This document shows, in pieces, positions 26,024 to 35,292 of a stretch of DNA of 64,000 bases. A program made the translations under genes and the position numbers. A model generated the notes under the pieces. It was not told the DNA's origin. It searched no databases and saw nothing but the letters and a program-made list of their open reading frames with translations. Source of the stretch: Cryobacterium glaciale (GTDB taxonomy: Bacteria > Actinomycetota > Actinomycetes > Actinomycetales > Microbacteriaceae); contig NZ_SOEY01000018.1 of the NCBI RefSeq assembly GCF_004402535.1, positions 124,001 to 188,000 of the forward strand, given 5' to 3'. Position 1 is the first letter of the stretch; each line of letters opens with the position of its first letter.

Positions 26024-26881
26024 ATGCTCCGGCGTGCGGTGACGGGTTTGGCGGCAGTCCTCGTGCTCGCCCTGACGGCGTGTGCGCAGGGTCCGAGCGA
26101 TCCGGGCGCTGCGAATCTCGATTCCGGTCCCGATACGGGTACCGAATCCACCGCACTGGGCTTGGTTGATCTGTGGCGCGTCTCCGGCGCGGAAGGCGAG
26201 GACACGGACACCTGGCTGCGACTGGACGTCCCGGAGTTCCAGCTATGGCGAGACTGCGGCATGATCCAGGGATCGTGGCGCGCGACAGACACGTTGTTCG
26301 TGGCGTCCACATACGGGGCCAGCGGCGAGTGCGTCACGGGGTCGACCCTGCCTCGACTGGCCTGGCTGGAGTCCGTCATTGGGTATCGTGCGGCCGGTGA
26401 CAGCTGGGAGTTGAGCGATGCGCAGGGTGCGGTGGTCGCGACCCTGACCCTGGACGGCGGCCCCGATCCGATCCCGACTGCCGCCGATTTCTTTACCGAG
26501 CCGCCGGTGATCACGGACAGGATGCGGGAGGGGCTGCGGCAACCAGCGCCCCTGCCCGGCGGGCTGACCCCGGCCACGCCGGAGATCCTGGCCGCACGAT
26601 GGACACCGGCTGACCACAGTGGAACAACCGCCCCCCATGTGGTCTTTGAGGCGGACGGCACGTGGACGGGTTCCGACGGATGCAACGGCGGACAGGGCCG
26701 TTGGGCAGCCGATGGTACCGGGGCGTTCCTGGCTACACCCGGGATATCGACGCTGATGGCGTGCGAGGGCGCGCCGGTCCCGTCTTGGGTGACCGAGGCC
26801 AGATGGGCCATTATCGACAACGAGTCACTGCGACTGCTCGATGCGAGCGCAGCTGAGCTCGGCCGGCTCGAACGCGATTGA
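26024..26881 (+). CDS. META-domain lipoprotein
   Basis: A 285-aa exported protein. The lipobox LTAC ends a short hydrophobic signal, so it should be lipid-anchored on the outer face of the membrane. The C-terminal part (FEADGTWTGSDGCNGGQGRW, then STLMACEGAP) matches the META/HslJ fold with its paired cysteines, and the central part has a weaker META-like strand pattern (DCGMIQGSWRATDTL). The start is either ATG 26024 or GTG 26015; neither has a clear ribosome site. META proteins are linked to envelope stress or inhibitor binding in some bacteria; no specific role is visible. Confidence 0.75.
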   Translation: MLRRAVTGLAAVLVLALTACAQGPSDPGAANLDSGPDTGTESTALGLVDLWRVSGAEGEDTDTWLRLDVPEFQLWRDCGMIQGSWRATDTLFVASTYGASGECVTGSTLPRLAWLESVIGYRAAGDSWELSDAQGAVVATLTLDGGPDPIPTAADFFTEPPVITDRMREGLRQPAPLPGGLTPATPEILAARWTPADHSGTTAPHVVFEADGTWTGSDGCNGGQGRWAADGTGAFLATPGISTLMACEGAPVPSWVTEARWAIIDNESLRLLDASAAELGRLERD

Positions 26882-26987
26882 ACGGTTCGCGGGCCATCGC
26901 GGGAGCCCCGTCTGTCGGCGCAAATGACGAATTCAGCACAACCCGCTGTTGAGGCCATCTCAGGACCCGTGCTGGCAGCATATTCAG

Positions 26988-27063
26988 TGGAGCCGCCTGT
27001 CAGAATCGAACTGACGACCTTCTCATTACGAGTGAGATGCTCTACCAACTGAGCTAAGGCGGC
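26988..27063 (-). tRNA. tRNA-Thr (anticodon CGT)
   Basis: A cloverleaf on the minus strand: acceptor GCCGCCT pairs with AGGCGGC, the D-loop contains AGCTCAGTTGGTAGAGC, the anticodon loop is CTCGTAA (anticodon CGT, reading ACG), and the T-arm contains GTTCGATTC. The 3' CCA is encoded (26988-26990). Confidence 0.95.
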
Positions 27064-27109
27064 GATACCAGAACGCCCCATAAGGCACTCGGTGACACAG
27101 CAGCCAAGC

Positions 27110-27766
27110 CTAGTCGTTTCTGCGAGTGATTCTGTACACCTCGGCGAATGAGGCGTTCACGCGCTCCGAGAGCGGGCTCGCACCGTCGCCCTCCGCCCAG
27201 CACCGCCAGGCGTGCCGGATGGCGGCCACGGCCACCAGGGTGAACAGCAGGGCGCGCTGGTTCAGCTCGGCGGTGTCGCCTTCGAGGGCGGTGTCGTCGG
27301 CTACAGCGGGGGCATCCGCTCTGAAACGTCGCTCGATGATCTGCTGCAGCTGGTCTTCGAAGTCGCGCAGGGTGGCCATGCGCATTCCGAACAGGTAGGC
27401 GTTTTCTTTCATGACCGTGCGACGCAACTGGTGGATCTCCCGGTCGGCCTCGGTGCGCTGCAGGCTTTTGGAGAGCAGTACGGCCAGATCGGCGAGCACG
27501 TCGCTGTCCGGTCCGCCGGCGACGAAAACCTCGATATCTTCAGCGGATGCCAGTCCCGGTGCGTCGCCGATCAGCGCGGCGTCTTTCGAGGGGAAGTAGT
27601 TGAAGAAGGTGCGCGGCGACACGTTGGCAACCCTGCTGATGTCCTCGACGGTGACGTGGTCGATACCGCGTTCGCGCGACAGGGTCAGCACGGCATACTG
27701 GATGGCCCGTCGGGTGGCGAGGCGTTTGCGCTCCCGCAGTCCAGGCGCTTCAGTTTCGATCGACAT
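27110..27766 (-). CDS. TetR-family transcriptional regulator
   Basis: A 218-aa regulator. Residues about 12-60 form the TetR helix-turn-helix (TVEDISRVANVSPRTFFNYF) and the rest is a helical ligand domain. The ATG at 27766 is the natural start. The closest gene upstream, a lipoprotein peptidase, is on the same strand with a 46-nt gap, so it may be co-transcribed. Its target genes are not apparent. Confidence 0.88.
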   Translation of the reverse strand: MSIETEAPGLRERKRLATRRAIQYAVLTLSRERGIDHVTVEDISRVANVSPRTFFNYFPSKDAALIGDAPGLASAEDIEVFVAGGPDSDVLADLAVLLSKSLQRTEADREIHQLRRTVMKENAYLFGMRMATLRDFEDQLQQIIERRFRADAPAVADDTALEGDTAELNQRALLFTLVAVAAIRHAWRCWAEGDGASPLSERVNASFAEVYRITRRND

Positions 27767-27812
27767 GCCGCAATTATTTCACAGCGTGCAAACTACTGAC
27801 ACTGCGGGTCTG

Positions 27813-29348
27813 CTAGCACTGGGGGTCGGCGGCCGGCACGATTCCGTCGACGAGATAGGAGTCGACCGCATCATTCACGCAGGAGTTCGACTTGTTGTAG
27901 GCGGTGTGGCCCTCCCCGGTGTAGGTCACCAGGCTGCCGCTGTCGAGCTGTTCGGCCAGCTGCTGCGCCCAGACATACGGGGTAGCCGGGTCGTTGGTAG
28001 TGCCGACGACGAGGATAGGTGCCGCCCCGGCCGCATGGATCTCGGCGCGTTCCCCGGAGGATTTGTACGGCCAGTCGGCGCAGCCGATGTCGCCGAAGCT
28101 CATGAACCGGCCGATCACGGGGGCCGCTGCCTCGAGCTCGGCGGCCTGGGCGCGCATCGCGGTCGGGTCGGCGTTGTAGGAATAGTCGATGCAGTTGATC
28201 GCCATGAACGACTCGGTCGAGTTGTCGGTGTAGTTACCTTCGTCGTCGCGGCCGTTGTAAGCGTCGGCGAACTGAAAAGCTACGTCGGCGCTGCCGTGCA
28301 GCACCGTGTCCAGCATTTCGCTCAGTTGCGGCCACGCGGTTGCCTGGTACAACGGGTAGATGATCGCGGTAAGCAGTGCGTTTCCGCCCAGCGGGCGGCC
28401 GTCCGTGGCCGTAATGGGACTCGCGTCCACCGATTCGAGCAGCGCGCCGATCGTGGTCATGGCGCTGTCGACGCTGCCGCGGAACGGGCAGTCCTGCCCC
28501 GCGAGGCAATCGGTGAGGTAGGCGCGCAGGGCATTCTCGAAGCCAACCGCCTGGGTCTTGGTCACTTCGAAATTACTGGTCGAGGGGTCGACCGCGCCGT
28601 CGAGCACGAGGCGGCCGACCTTCTCGGGAAAAAGCTCGGCGTAGGTGGCTCCGAGAAAGGTGCCGTACGAGTAGCCCAAATAGTTCAGATGGGTGTCACC
28701 GAGCACGGCGCGCAGCAGGTCGAGGTCGCGGGCGGCGCTCTGGGTGTCGACCGTGCCGAGTAGCGGCCCGGTCTGTTCGGCGCATGCAGCCGCGAAGGCG
28801 TCGGCGGAGGCTGCCAGTTCGGCGATCCAGGCGTCCGTTCCGCGTTCTGCTGTTGCCAGTCCGTAGAGGTATTCGTCCATGTCGGCCGAGTCGTAACAGG
28901 AGACCGCCGAGGAGCGCCCGACACCACGGGGGTCGAAACCGACGACATCGAAGCTCGCCTGCAGGGTGGCATCGGTGGCGTAATCGAGGGAATCCTTGAT
29001 GAAATCATAACCGGAACCGCCCGGTCCGCCGGGGTTGACCAGCAGCGATCCGATCCGGTCGCCGCCGGTGGCGACGTGGCGAACCAGGGCGAGCGACACG
29101 TCACCGGCGGTCGGGTCGGCGTAGTCGAGCGGCGCGGTGGCTTCGGCGCACTGCAGGCCGTCGCCACAGTCGTCCCACTGCAGCACCTGGCTGTAAAACG
29201 GGGCGAGGTCGTTCCGGACCTGTTCGTTGGTGGGGGTGGACTCGGCGGGGCCGGCATCCGTCGAGAACAGGGAGGCGCATCCGCTGAGAGCGAGGGTGAG
29301 GGCCAGGGCGGCGGTCGTGGCACTGGTGGCGCGGATGTTGCGGTTCAA
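27813..29348 (-). CDS. Exported alpha/beta hydrolase lipoprotein, tripeptidyl-aminopeptidase (S33/TAP) type
   Basis: A 511-aa secreted hydrolase with lipobox LSGC at about residues 21-24. It has the oxyanion region LLVNPGGPGGSG, the FDPRGVGRSS motif, the nucleophile elbow GYSYGT, and the C-terminal TAP-like domain with a catalytic His in YTGEGHTAY. Relatives include the Streptomyces tripeptidyl aminopeptidases and mycobacterial lipoprotein hydrolases. It acts outside the membrane on peptides or esters. It starts with ATG at 29348. Confidence 0.88.
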   Translation of the reverse strand: MNRNIRATSATTAALALTLALSGCASLFSTDAGPAESTPTNEQVRNDLAPFYSQVLQWDDCGDGLQCAEATAPLDYADPTAGDVSLALVRHVATGGDRIGSLLVNPGGPGGSGYDFIKDSLDYATDATLQASFDVVGFDPRGVGRSSAVSCYDSADMDEYLYGLATAERGTDAWIAELAASADAFAAACAEQTGPLLGTVDTQSAARDLDLLRAVLGDTHLNYLGYSYGTFLGATYAELFPEKVGRLVLDGAVDPSTSNFEVTKTQAVGFENALRAYLTDCLAGQDCPFRGSVDSAMTTIGALLESVDASPITATDGRPLGGNALLTAIIYPLYQATAWPQLSEMLDTVLHGSADVAFQFADAYNGRDDEGNYTDNSTESFMAINCIDYSYNADPTAMRAQAAELEAAAPVIGRFMSFGDIGCADWPYKSSGERAEIHAAGAAPILVVGTTNDPATPYVWAQQLAEQLDSGSLVTYTGEGHTAYNKSNSCVNDAVDSYLVDGIVPAADPQC

Positions 29349-29407
29349 CGGATTCCTCTTTCACGAAGAGCGGATGCTGCGGGTCAGGCTACCGAAGGCG
29401 GCTGGGA

Positions 29408-29462
29408 GTCACTGTGGTTGATGTCACTGTGGTTGATGTCACTGTGGTTGATGTCACTGTGG
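29408..29462. repeat. 15-bp tandem repeat, 3.7 copies, spanning the holB stop codon
   Basis: GTCACTGTGGTTGAT occurs at 29408, 29423 and 29438 with no mismatch, followed by a 10-nt partial copy at 29453. The partial copy contains the holB stop codon, and each full copy repeats that stop. Confidence 0.95.
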
Positions 29463-30626
29463 GCGGCGGATCGCCGAGACGAGCATCGCCTCGAGGGCGA
29501 GGGCCGGGGCAACGTTGCCCTGGATGCGCTGGCGCGCCACCGCGATGGCGTCCATCGTGGCGACCGTCGCGGCGGGGGCGCTGGACCTGCTCGCGGTGCG
29601 CAGCTCGTCGAGCAGTTCGAGGTTGATCACGGACTGGTCGCGGCCCAGCTGCACCATCATCACGTCGCGGTAAAGCGAAGCGAGGTCGACCAGGATGCGG
29701 TCGATGCCGTCGCGCAGGCTGCGCACCGCCCGACGCTTTTGGTCGTCTTCGAGCGCCTTGATCTGACTGCGCAGCCCCGGCGGAACCGATTGCCCGGCCT
29801 CGACCCCGAGCGAGCGCAACATGCCGTCGCGCTCGGCGGCATCCAGCTCGATCGTTATCGCTTTGGCGTCATCACCGGCGATTGCGAGCAGCCGCGCCGC
29901 CGCGTTGACCGCCGACGACACCGAGCGGATGCCCAGCGCCGTGCGCAGGGTCTCCTCGCGTCGCGCCCGCGCGTCGGCGTTGGTCGCGAGCCGCCGGGCC
30001 ATTCCGATGTGGCTCTGGGCGAGGCGGGCACTGAGTTCGGCGACGACCGGGTCGACGCCGTTGCGCCGCACGAGCAGGTCGGCAACATCGGCCACGCTCG
30101 GTACGCGCAGGCGCACGGTGCGCACGCGCGAGCGGATGGTGGGGAGCAGGTCGGCCTCGCTCGGTGCGCACAGAATCCACACGGTGCGTTCGGGCGGCTC
30201 TTCGAGGGCTTTCAGCAGCACATTGGAGGTGCGCTCGACCATGCGGTCGGCATCTTCGACGACGACGACCCGGTAGCGACCGACCGACGGAGAATATTGC
30301 GAGCGGGCGACGGCTTCCTTGACCGATTCCATCTTGATGATGACGCCCTCGGTGGTGAGCACGCTGAGGTCGGGGTGGGTGCGTGCGTCGACTTGCCGGG
30401 CGGCCGCAAGGTCTTCGGCGGGCGTGCCCGGGCTGAGCAGGGCTGCCGCGAAGGCGAAGGCGAGGTTCGAGCGACCGGAGCCGGGCGGCCCGGTGATGAG
30501 CCAGGCGTGTGTCATGGAGGTGGACTCGGCGCTGGAGCTGCCCTGGGTACTGGGCACCCGTTGCGCCGCTGCCCGGAAGATGGCGATCGCGTCGGCCTGT
30601 CCCGTTAGGTTGTCCCACACTGCCAT
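29454..30626 (-). CDS. holB: DNA polymerase III subunit delta' (clamp loader)
   Basis: A 390-aa AAA+ clamp-loader subunit. The P-loop region reads TGPPGSGRSNLAF, where the Walker Lys is replaced by Arg, as expected for a delta' protein that does not hydrolyse ATP. KALEEPPERTVWIL (sensor region, SRC-like position) and the C-terminal oligomerisation domain follow. It lies downstream of tmk in the tmk-holB arrangement found in many bacteria. Its 3' end carries the 15-bp tandem repeat. Confidence 0.93.
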   Translation of the reverse strand: MAVWDNLTGQADAIAIFRAAAQRVPSTQGSSSAESTSMTHAWLITGPPGSGRSNLAFAFAAALLSPGTPAEDLAAARQVDARTHPDLSVLTTEGVIIKMESVKEAVARSQYSPSVGRYRVVVVEDADRMVERTSNVLLKALEEPPERTVWILCAPSEADLLPTIRSRVRTVRLRVPSVADVADLLVRRNGVDPVVAELSARLAQSHIGMARRLATNADARARREETLRTALGIRSVSSAVNAAARLLAIAGDDAKAITIELDAAERDGMLRSLGVEAGQSVPPGLRSQIKALEDDQKRRAVRSLRDGIDRILVDLASLYRDVMMVQLGRDQSVINLELLDELRTASRSSAPAATVATMDAIAVARQRIQGNVAPALALEAMLVSAIRRPQ

Positions 30627-30683
30627 GAGTCAAGGGTAACCCGCCCCGCCGACAGGCCGTGTCCTCCGCGGGCCTTCTCCCGA

Positions 30684-30806
30684 CCGGGCCCGGGCCCGGA
30701 AAGTGGGCCCATGATTGATCATGGGCCCACTTTCATAAGATGGGCCCGGTTGCAAGAGGTGGGCCCGGTTGCAAGAGGTGGGCCCGGTTTCCGGGCCCGG
30801 GCCCGG
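30684..30806. repeat. GGGCCC palindrome array between tmk and holB
   Basis: Two copies of a 16-bp self-complementary block of GGGCCC units (30684-30699, 30791-30806) flank a perfect 16-bp inverted repeat with a 2-nt centre (30700-30733) and two 19-bp direct repeats starting TTGCAAGAGG (30750-30768, 30769-30787). Nine GGGCCC sites fall in about 120 bp. It lies inside the operon and has no T-tract. Confidence 0.95.
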
Positions 30807-30810
30807 AAGG

Positions 30811-31428
30811 TCAGAGGAGCGGCGCCACCCGTGCCCGAATGATGGCGGCGATCTCGTCGGCGGGAGCTGCGGCATCCACTATCAGGAACCGGTTGGGCTC
30901 GGCGTCGGCCAATTCAAGGAACGCATCGCGCACGCGGGCGTGAAAGTCGTTCGCCTCGGCCTCAAGGCGGTCGAAGACTTTGTTGTCGGCGTCGAGCCGG
31001 GCGCGGGCGGTGCGCGAGTCGAGGTCGAGCAGCACGGTCAGGTCGGGCAGCAGTCCTTCGGCGGCCCAGAGCGACAGGTCGCGCACCTCCGTGGCGCCGA
31101 GTACGCGTCCGGCGCCCTGGTAGGCGACCGAGGAGTCCAGGTAGCGGTCCTGCACGATCACGTCCCCGCGGGCGAGGGCCGGCCGCAGCTTGGTGCCGAC
31201 GTGCTGGGCCCGGTCGGCGGCGTAGAGCAACGCCTCGGCGCGCGGATCGACCTCGCCGCGGTGGTGCAGCACGATCTGTCGAATCTCAACGCCGACATCC
31301 GTTCCGCCGGGCTCGCGGGTGCGCAGCACGGTGCGCCCCCGCTCTTCGAGCCAGTCGGTGAGCAGCAGCGCCTGCGTGGTCTTGCCCGATCCGTCGCCGC
31401 CCTCAAGGGTAATGAACAGACCGGTCAC
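30811..31428 (-). CDS. tmk: Thymidylate kinase
   Basis: A 205-aa kinase making dTDP from dTMP. The P-loop is EGGDGSGKTTQ near residues 9-19, the DR(Y/X) motif is VQDRYLDSSVAYQG, and the lid region follows. It starts with GTG at 31428, overlapping the TGA of topA by 4 nt. It is co-transcribed with topA upstream and, across a 184-nt palindrome-rich gap, with holB downstream. Confidence 0.95.
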   Translation of the reverse strand: MTGLFITLEGGDGSGKTTQALLLTDWLEERGRTVLRTREPGGTDVGVEIRQIVLHHRGEVDPRAEALLYAADRAQHVGTKLRPALARGDVIVQDRYLDSSVAYQGAGRVLGATEVRDLSLWAAEGLLPDLTVLLDLDSRTARARLDADNKVFDRLEAEANDFHARVRDAFLELADAEPNRFLIVDAAAPADEIAAIIRARVAPLL

Positions 31429-34400
31429 GGCGCGATCATCGTCGCGGCAGCGAATTCAGCGGCCGAACTGGCCGTCTTCGCTGCCGGCTTCTTGACCGCC
31501 GGCTTCTTCGCGGCGGGCTTCTTGACCGCCGGCTTCTTCACCGGCACGGGTGTGCCGGCCAATGCGGCCTTCGCTGCCGCGTTCGCGGCCCGAGTAGCGG
31601 CCGCCTTCTTGGCGGTGGCCGCTTTGGCCGCCGCGGTAGGTGCCTTCTTGACGGCCGGCTTCTTGACGGCTGCCTTCTTAGCCGGTGCCTTCTTACGCGG
31701 TGCGGCCGGACCCTTGGCCCGCTTGTCGGCAAGCAGCTGCACGGCCCGGTCGAAGTCGATCTCCTCGATGTCCTCCGACTTGGGAATCGTCGCGTTGGTG
31801 ACCCCGTCGGTCACGTACGCGCCAAACCGGCCGTCCTTGATCTTGATCGCCTTGCCGCTTTCAGGGTCGGGCGCTTCGAATTCCTTGAGGGCGCTCGAGG
31901 CCCGGCGAGCACCGTACTTGGGCTGGGCGTAGAGCTCGATCGCGCCCGGCAGGTCAATGTCGAAGATCTGGTCCTCGCTCGTGAGCGACCGGGTGTCGAT
32001 GCCCTTCTTCAGGTACGGTCCGAATTTGCCGTTCTGGGCCAGAATCTCGGTGCCGGTCTCCGGGTCGAGCCCGACGACGCGCGGCAGGGCGAGCAGGCGC
32101 AGGGCCGTTTCGAGGTCGACCGTGGCCAGGTCCATCGACTTGAAAATGGATGCTGTGCGCGGCTTGTCCGCGGCAGCCACCTTTTTCGCGGCCGGCTTGC
32201 GCTTCGGCTTGGCCAATGCTGCGGTAGAACTAGTGACCTCGCCGGTGACGGAGTCAACGGTTTCGACCGGAGCGGCCACGACGGCAGCAACAACGGGTTC
32301 GACCGGTGCCGGCGCGAGCTCGGTGACGTATGGCCCGAATCGACCGTCCTTCGCGACGACCTCCTTGCCGTTGTCCGGGTTGAGGCCGATCACGCGGTCG
32401 GTGACGACCGGGGCGTCGATAAGCTCACGGGCCTTGGTCGCGGTCAGTTCGTCGGGGGCGAGTTCCGGTGGGATGTTCACGCGGCGGGGCGGGGCATCCG
32501 CTGCAGCGTCGGGGTCGATGACCTCGAGGTAGGGGCCGTACTTGCCGATGCGCAGGGTGATGTCGTCGCTGATGGTGACCGAGTTGATCACGCGCGGGTC
32601 GATCTCGCCGAGGTTGTCGATGACCTGGCGCAGGCCGCGGTGCTTGTCGCTGCCGAAGTAGAAGCTGTTGAGCCAGTCCAGACGGTTGGCTTCGCCGCCG
32701 GCGATGCGGTCGAGGTCGTCCTCCATCTCGGCGGTGAAGTCGTATTCGACCAGGTCGCCGAAGAACTCTTCAAGCAGGCGCACGACCGAGAACGCGATCC
32801 AGTTGGGGACGAGCGACTGGCCGCGCGGCGTGACGTAGCCGCGCTCGGTGATGGTCGAAATGATCGAGGCGAACGTCGACGGACGACCGATGCCGAGCTC
32901 TTCGAGCTTCTTGACCAGGCTGGCCTCGGTGTAGCGGGCGGCCGGGGTGGTCTCGTGCCCCTTGGCTTCAAGATCGAGCAGGGCCAGGCTCTGGCCCTCT
33001 TCGAGCGGGGGCAGCTTGGACTCGGTCGCTACGGCCTCCGCGTTGCGCTCCTCGTCCTTCGACTCTTCGTAGGCGAGCATGAAACCGCGGAACGTGATGA
33101 CCGTTCCACTGGCTCCGAATTCAGCGAGCGCGCCCGACGCCGAAGGGTGCTCCGACGTGCCGGTCGGACCGGCCGCGATCGTCACGGAGGCGGTCGAACC
33201 GGTGGCGTCCTTCATCTGCGAGGCGACGGTGCGCTTCCAGATCAGGTCGTAGAGCTTGAAGTCATTGCCGCGCAGGCTCGACGCGAGCGAGGCCGGGGTG
33301 CGGAAGGTGTCGCCGGAGGGGCGAATGGCCTCGTGCGCTTCCTGCGCGTTCTTGCTCTTGCCCTTGTAGGCGCGCGGGGCATCCGGAACCGTCTCGGCCC
33401 CGTACAGCGCCGCGGCCTGGGTGCGGGCGGCCGTGAGGGCCTGTTGCCCGAGCGATGGCGAGTCGGTACGCATATAAGTGATGTACCCGTTTTCGTACAA
33501 CGACTGGGCGACACTCATGGTCTGGCGGGCGGTGAAGCGCAGCTTGCGCGCCGCTTCCTGCTGCAGGGTCGAGGTCGTGAACGGCGCGGCGGGGCTGCGA
33601 CGGTACGGCTTGGAGGTGACCTTGGTGACCTCGAGCTTCACGCCGGGGGTCTGCAGCGCGGTCGTCAGCGCGTGCGCGGCATCGGCGTCGAGGGTGACGG
33701 CCTTCACGGTGGGCTTGAGCGCACCGGAATCGTCGAAGTCGCCACCGGTGGCAATGCGCTCACCGTTGAGGCGCACGAGCTTCGCGTCGAAGGCCTGGTC
33801 GGTTTGTGAAGCGGATGCCGCCAGTCGCGCCAGCAGGTCCCAGTAGCCGGCGGAGACGAACGCGAGGCGTTCCTTCTCCCGGTCGACGACGAGGCGGGTC
33901 GCAGCGCTCTGCACGCGGCCGGCGGAGAGGCCGGGGCCGACCTTGCGCCACAGCACCGGGGAAATCTCGTAGCCGTAGATGCGGTCAAGGATGCGCCGGG
34001 TCTCCTGCGCGTCGACGAGGGCGGTGTCGAGGTCGCGGGTATTGTCCTTGGCGGCGAGGATGGCATCCTTGGTGATCTCGTGGAACACCATGCGCTTGAC
34101 CGGGACTTTGGGCTGCAAAACCTGCAGCAGGTGCCAGGCAATGGCCTCGCCCTCGCGGTCCTCATCAGTTGCGAGCAAGAGTTCGTTCGCATTCTTGAGG
34201 GCCCGCTTGAGCTCGCTGACCGTCTTCTTCTTGGCGTCGCTCACGACGTAGTACGGCTCGAAACCGTTGTCGACATCGACCGAGAACCGGCCGAGAGCAC
34301 CCTTCTTGAGCTCGGGCGGCAGGTTTTTCGGCTCGATCAGATCGCGAATGTGACCGACCGAAGACAAAACTTCATAGCCGTCGCCGAGATACGCGGCAAT

Positions 34401-34454
34401 CGACTTCATCTTGGTCGGTGATTCAACAATGACCAGCTTCTTAGTGCCTGGCAC
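31425..34454 (-). CDS. topA: DNA topoisomerase I
   Basis: A 1009-aa type IA topoisomerase that relaxes negative supercoils. The Toprim domain starts at KLVIVESPTKMKS near the N-terminus, DEDREGEAIAWHL holds the acidic metal site, and the catalytic Tyr is in YITYMRTDSP (about residue 325). Actinobacterial CTD repeats (GPYVTELA, FGPYLKKG, FGAYVTDG) follow, then a long Lys/Ala/Pro tail (AKKAAVKKPAVKKAP type) that binds DNA. The GTG at 34454 is preferred because AAAGAGGAG precedes it and the family N-terminus begins there; the frame is open 64 codons further upstream. Confidence 0.95.
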   Translation of the reverse strand: MPGTKKLVIVESPTKMKSIAAYLGDGYEVLSSVGHIRDLIEPKNLPPELKKGALGRFSVDVDNGFEPYYVVSDAKKKTVSELKRALKNANELLLATDEDREGEAIAWHLLQVLQPKVPVKRMVFHEITKDAILAAKDNTRDLDTALVDAQETRRILDRIYGYEISPVLWRKVGPGLSAGRVQSAATRLVVDREKERLAFVSAGYWDLLARLAASASQTDQAFDAKLVRLNGERIATGGDFDDSGALKPTVKAVTLDADAAHALTTALQTPGVKLEVTKVTSKPYRRSPAAPFTTSTLQQEAARKLRFTARQTMSVAQSLYENGYITYMRTDSPSLGQQALTAARTQAAALYGAETVPDAPRAYKGKSKNAQEAHEAIRPSGDTFRTPASLASSLRGNDFKLYDLIWKRTVASQMKDATGSTASVTIAAGPTGTSEHPSASGALAEFGASGTVITFRGFMLAYEESKDEERNAEAVATESKLPPLEEGQSLALLDLEAKGHETTPAARYTEASLVKKLEELGIGRPSTFASIISTITERGYVTPRGQSLVPNWIAFSVVRLLEEFFGDLVEYDFTAEMEDDLDRIAGGEANRLDWLNSFYFGSDKHRGLRQVIDNLGEIDPRVINSVTISDDITLRIGKYGPYLEVIDPDAAADAPPRRVNIPPELAPDELTATKARELIDAPVVTDRVIGLNPDNGKEVVAKDGRFGPYVTELAPAPVEPVVAAVVAAPVETVDSVTGEVTSSTAALAKPKRKPAAKKVAAADKPRTASIFKSMDLATVDLETALRLLALPRVVGLDPETGTEILAQNGKFGPYLKKGIDTRSLTSEDQIFDIDLPGAIELYAQPKYGARRASSALKEFEAPDPESGKAIKIKDGRFGAYVTDGVTNATIPKSEDIEEIDFDRAVQLLADKRAKGPAAPRKKAPAKKAAVKKPAVKKAPTAAAKAATAKKAAATRAANAAAKAALAGTPVPVKKPAVKKPAAKKPAVKKPAAKTASSAAEFAAATMIAP

Positions 34455-34661
34455 CAGACTCCTCTTTATACGTAGTGGCCACATGATGGGCCAAGGCACA
34501 CCATACACACCGGAATGGAGTGCGCGCCTAATCGACAGGCGCTCCTCGGCGCGTCCCGCTCGCACACACGGCACTCCCAGCCGTCGCCCAGTTCGCTCTG
34601 GGCATGCACGACAACAATCCCAAACCCTTGCTGTTTGCCCACCCAAGTGCAGAATAGACCC

Positions 34662-34898
34662 ATGGGTACAATGACGGCCACATACACCGCGAAGTTGACG
34701 GATGGGCCCCTTCAGGGCAAGACAATCACGACAACCTTTCTCGATTCGGGTGATCCGCAGCCCCGCATCGAGATTCCGGCCGATTCCGGCAAGCGCTATC
34801 TCTACGCGCGCGGCGCCGGCCTCGAGTTCGAGGGTTCTGACTCCCCGGGCCGCCCGAGCGCGGTCGAGTACCGCTACCTCGAGGTGCTCCTCTCCTAG
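34662..34898 (+). CDS. Small hypothetical protein
   Basis: A 78-aa soluble protein that looks beta-rich (YTAKLTDGPLQGKTITTTF, SGKRYLYARGAGLEFEG). The family is not recognised. It diverges from topA, the place where mycobacteria have cold-shock gene cspA, but it is not a cold-shock domain. The start is ATG 34662, or 34671. TTGCTG, 16 nt and CAGAAT end 6 nt before the ATG, suggesting another leaderless transcript. Confidence 0.65.
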   Translation: MGTMTATYTAKLTDGPLQGKTITTTFLDSGDPQPRIEIPADSGKRYLYARGAGLEFEGSDSPGRPSAVEYRYLEVLLS

Positions 34899-34923
34899 CT
34901 CGCGCCCGGCTTACCCGGTCAGT

Positions 34924-35292
34924 TCACCCGCCCGGGTCGCCCGACGGCGGCCCGGCCCGGGCACTCGCCGAGATGTCGATGCCGTGCACCCGACGCCGCA
35001 CCGAAACGGATGCGATCAGCCCCGTCACCGTACAGTGCGTGACGGCCGTCTCATTCAGCGTCGCCGCGGCATCCGCTGCCGCGCAGGGGTAGCCAGCGAT
35101 CGCCCCGGATGCGGTGTCGGCAGCAGCGAGTGCCGCCGCGTCGGCCGCATTCGCGACGGACCGGCCGACGGCGAGCAGCCCGAGGATCGACACGATCAGG
35201 GTCGTCAGCAGTACGGTGCCCGCGAGCACCGCGAGGGCAAGGATCGACCCCGCCCCGCGCTCGGCAGGTCGGCCCTCGGCGCTGCCTCTCAT
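34924..35292 (-). CDS. TadE/TadG-like pseudopilin of the minimal Tad locus (Rv3654c type)
   Basis: A 122-aa protein with one N-terminal membrane helix after RGAGSILALAVLAG, then an Ala/Asp-rich helix (NAADAAALAAADTASG) and a short domain with two cysteines. This layout fits the TadE-like proteins that close the Tad locus next to a DECH helicase in many actinobacteria. Its start overlaps the end of the TadE gene by 4 nt. It is presumably a minor pseudopilin exported and assembled with the DUF4244 pilin. Confidence 0.8.
   Translation of the reverse strand: MRGSAEGRPAERGAGSILALAVLAGTVLLTTLIVSILGLLAVGRSVANAADAAALAAADTASGAIAGYPCAAADAAATLNETAVTHCTVTGLIASVSVRRRVHGIDISASARAGPPSGDPGG

Noticed and set aside
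29408-29462. Tandem repeat considered as a short CRISPR-like array
   Set aside because: Units of 15 bp are directly adjacent with no spacers and no cas genes nearby.
30811-34454. GGGCCC array considered as a replication origin near topA
   Set aside because: No DnaA boxes, no AT-rich unwinding region and no dnaA/dnaN genes.
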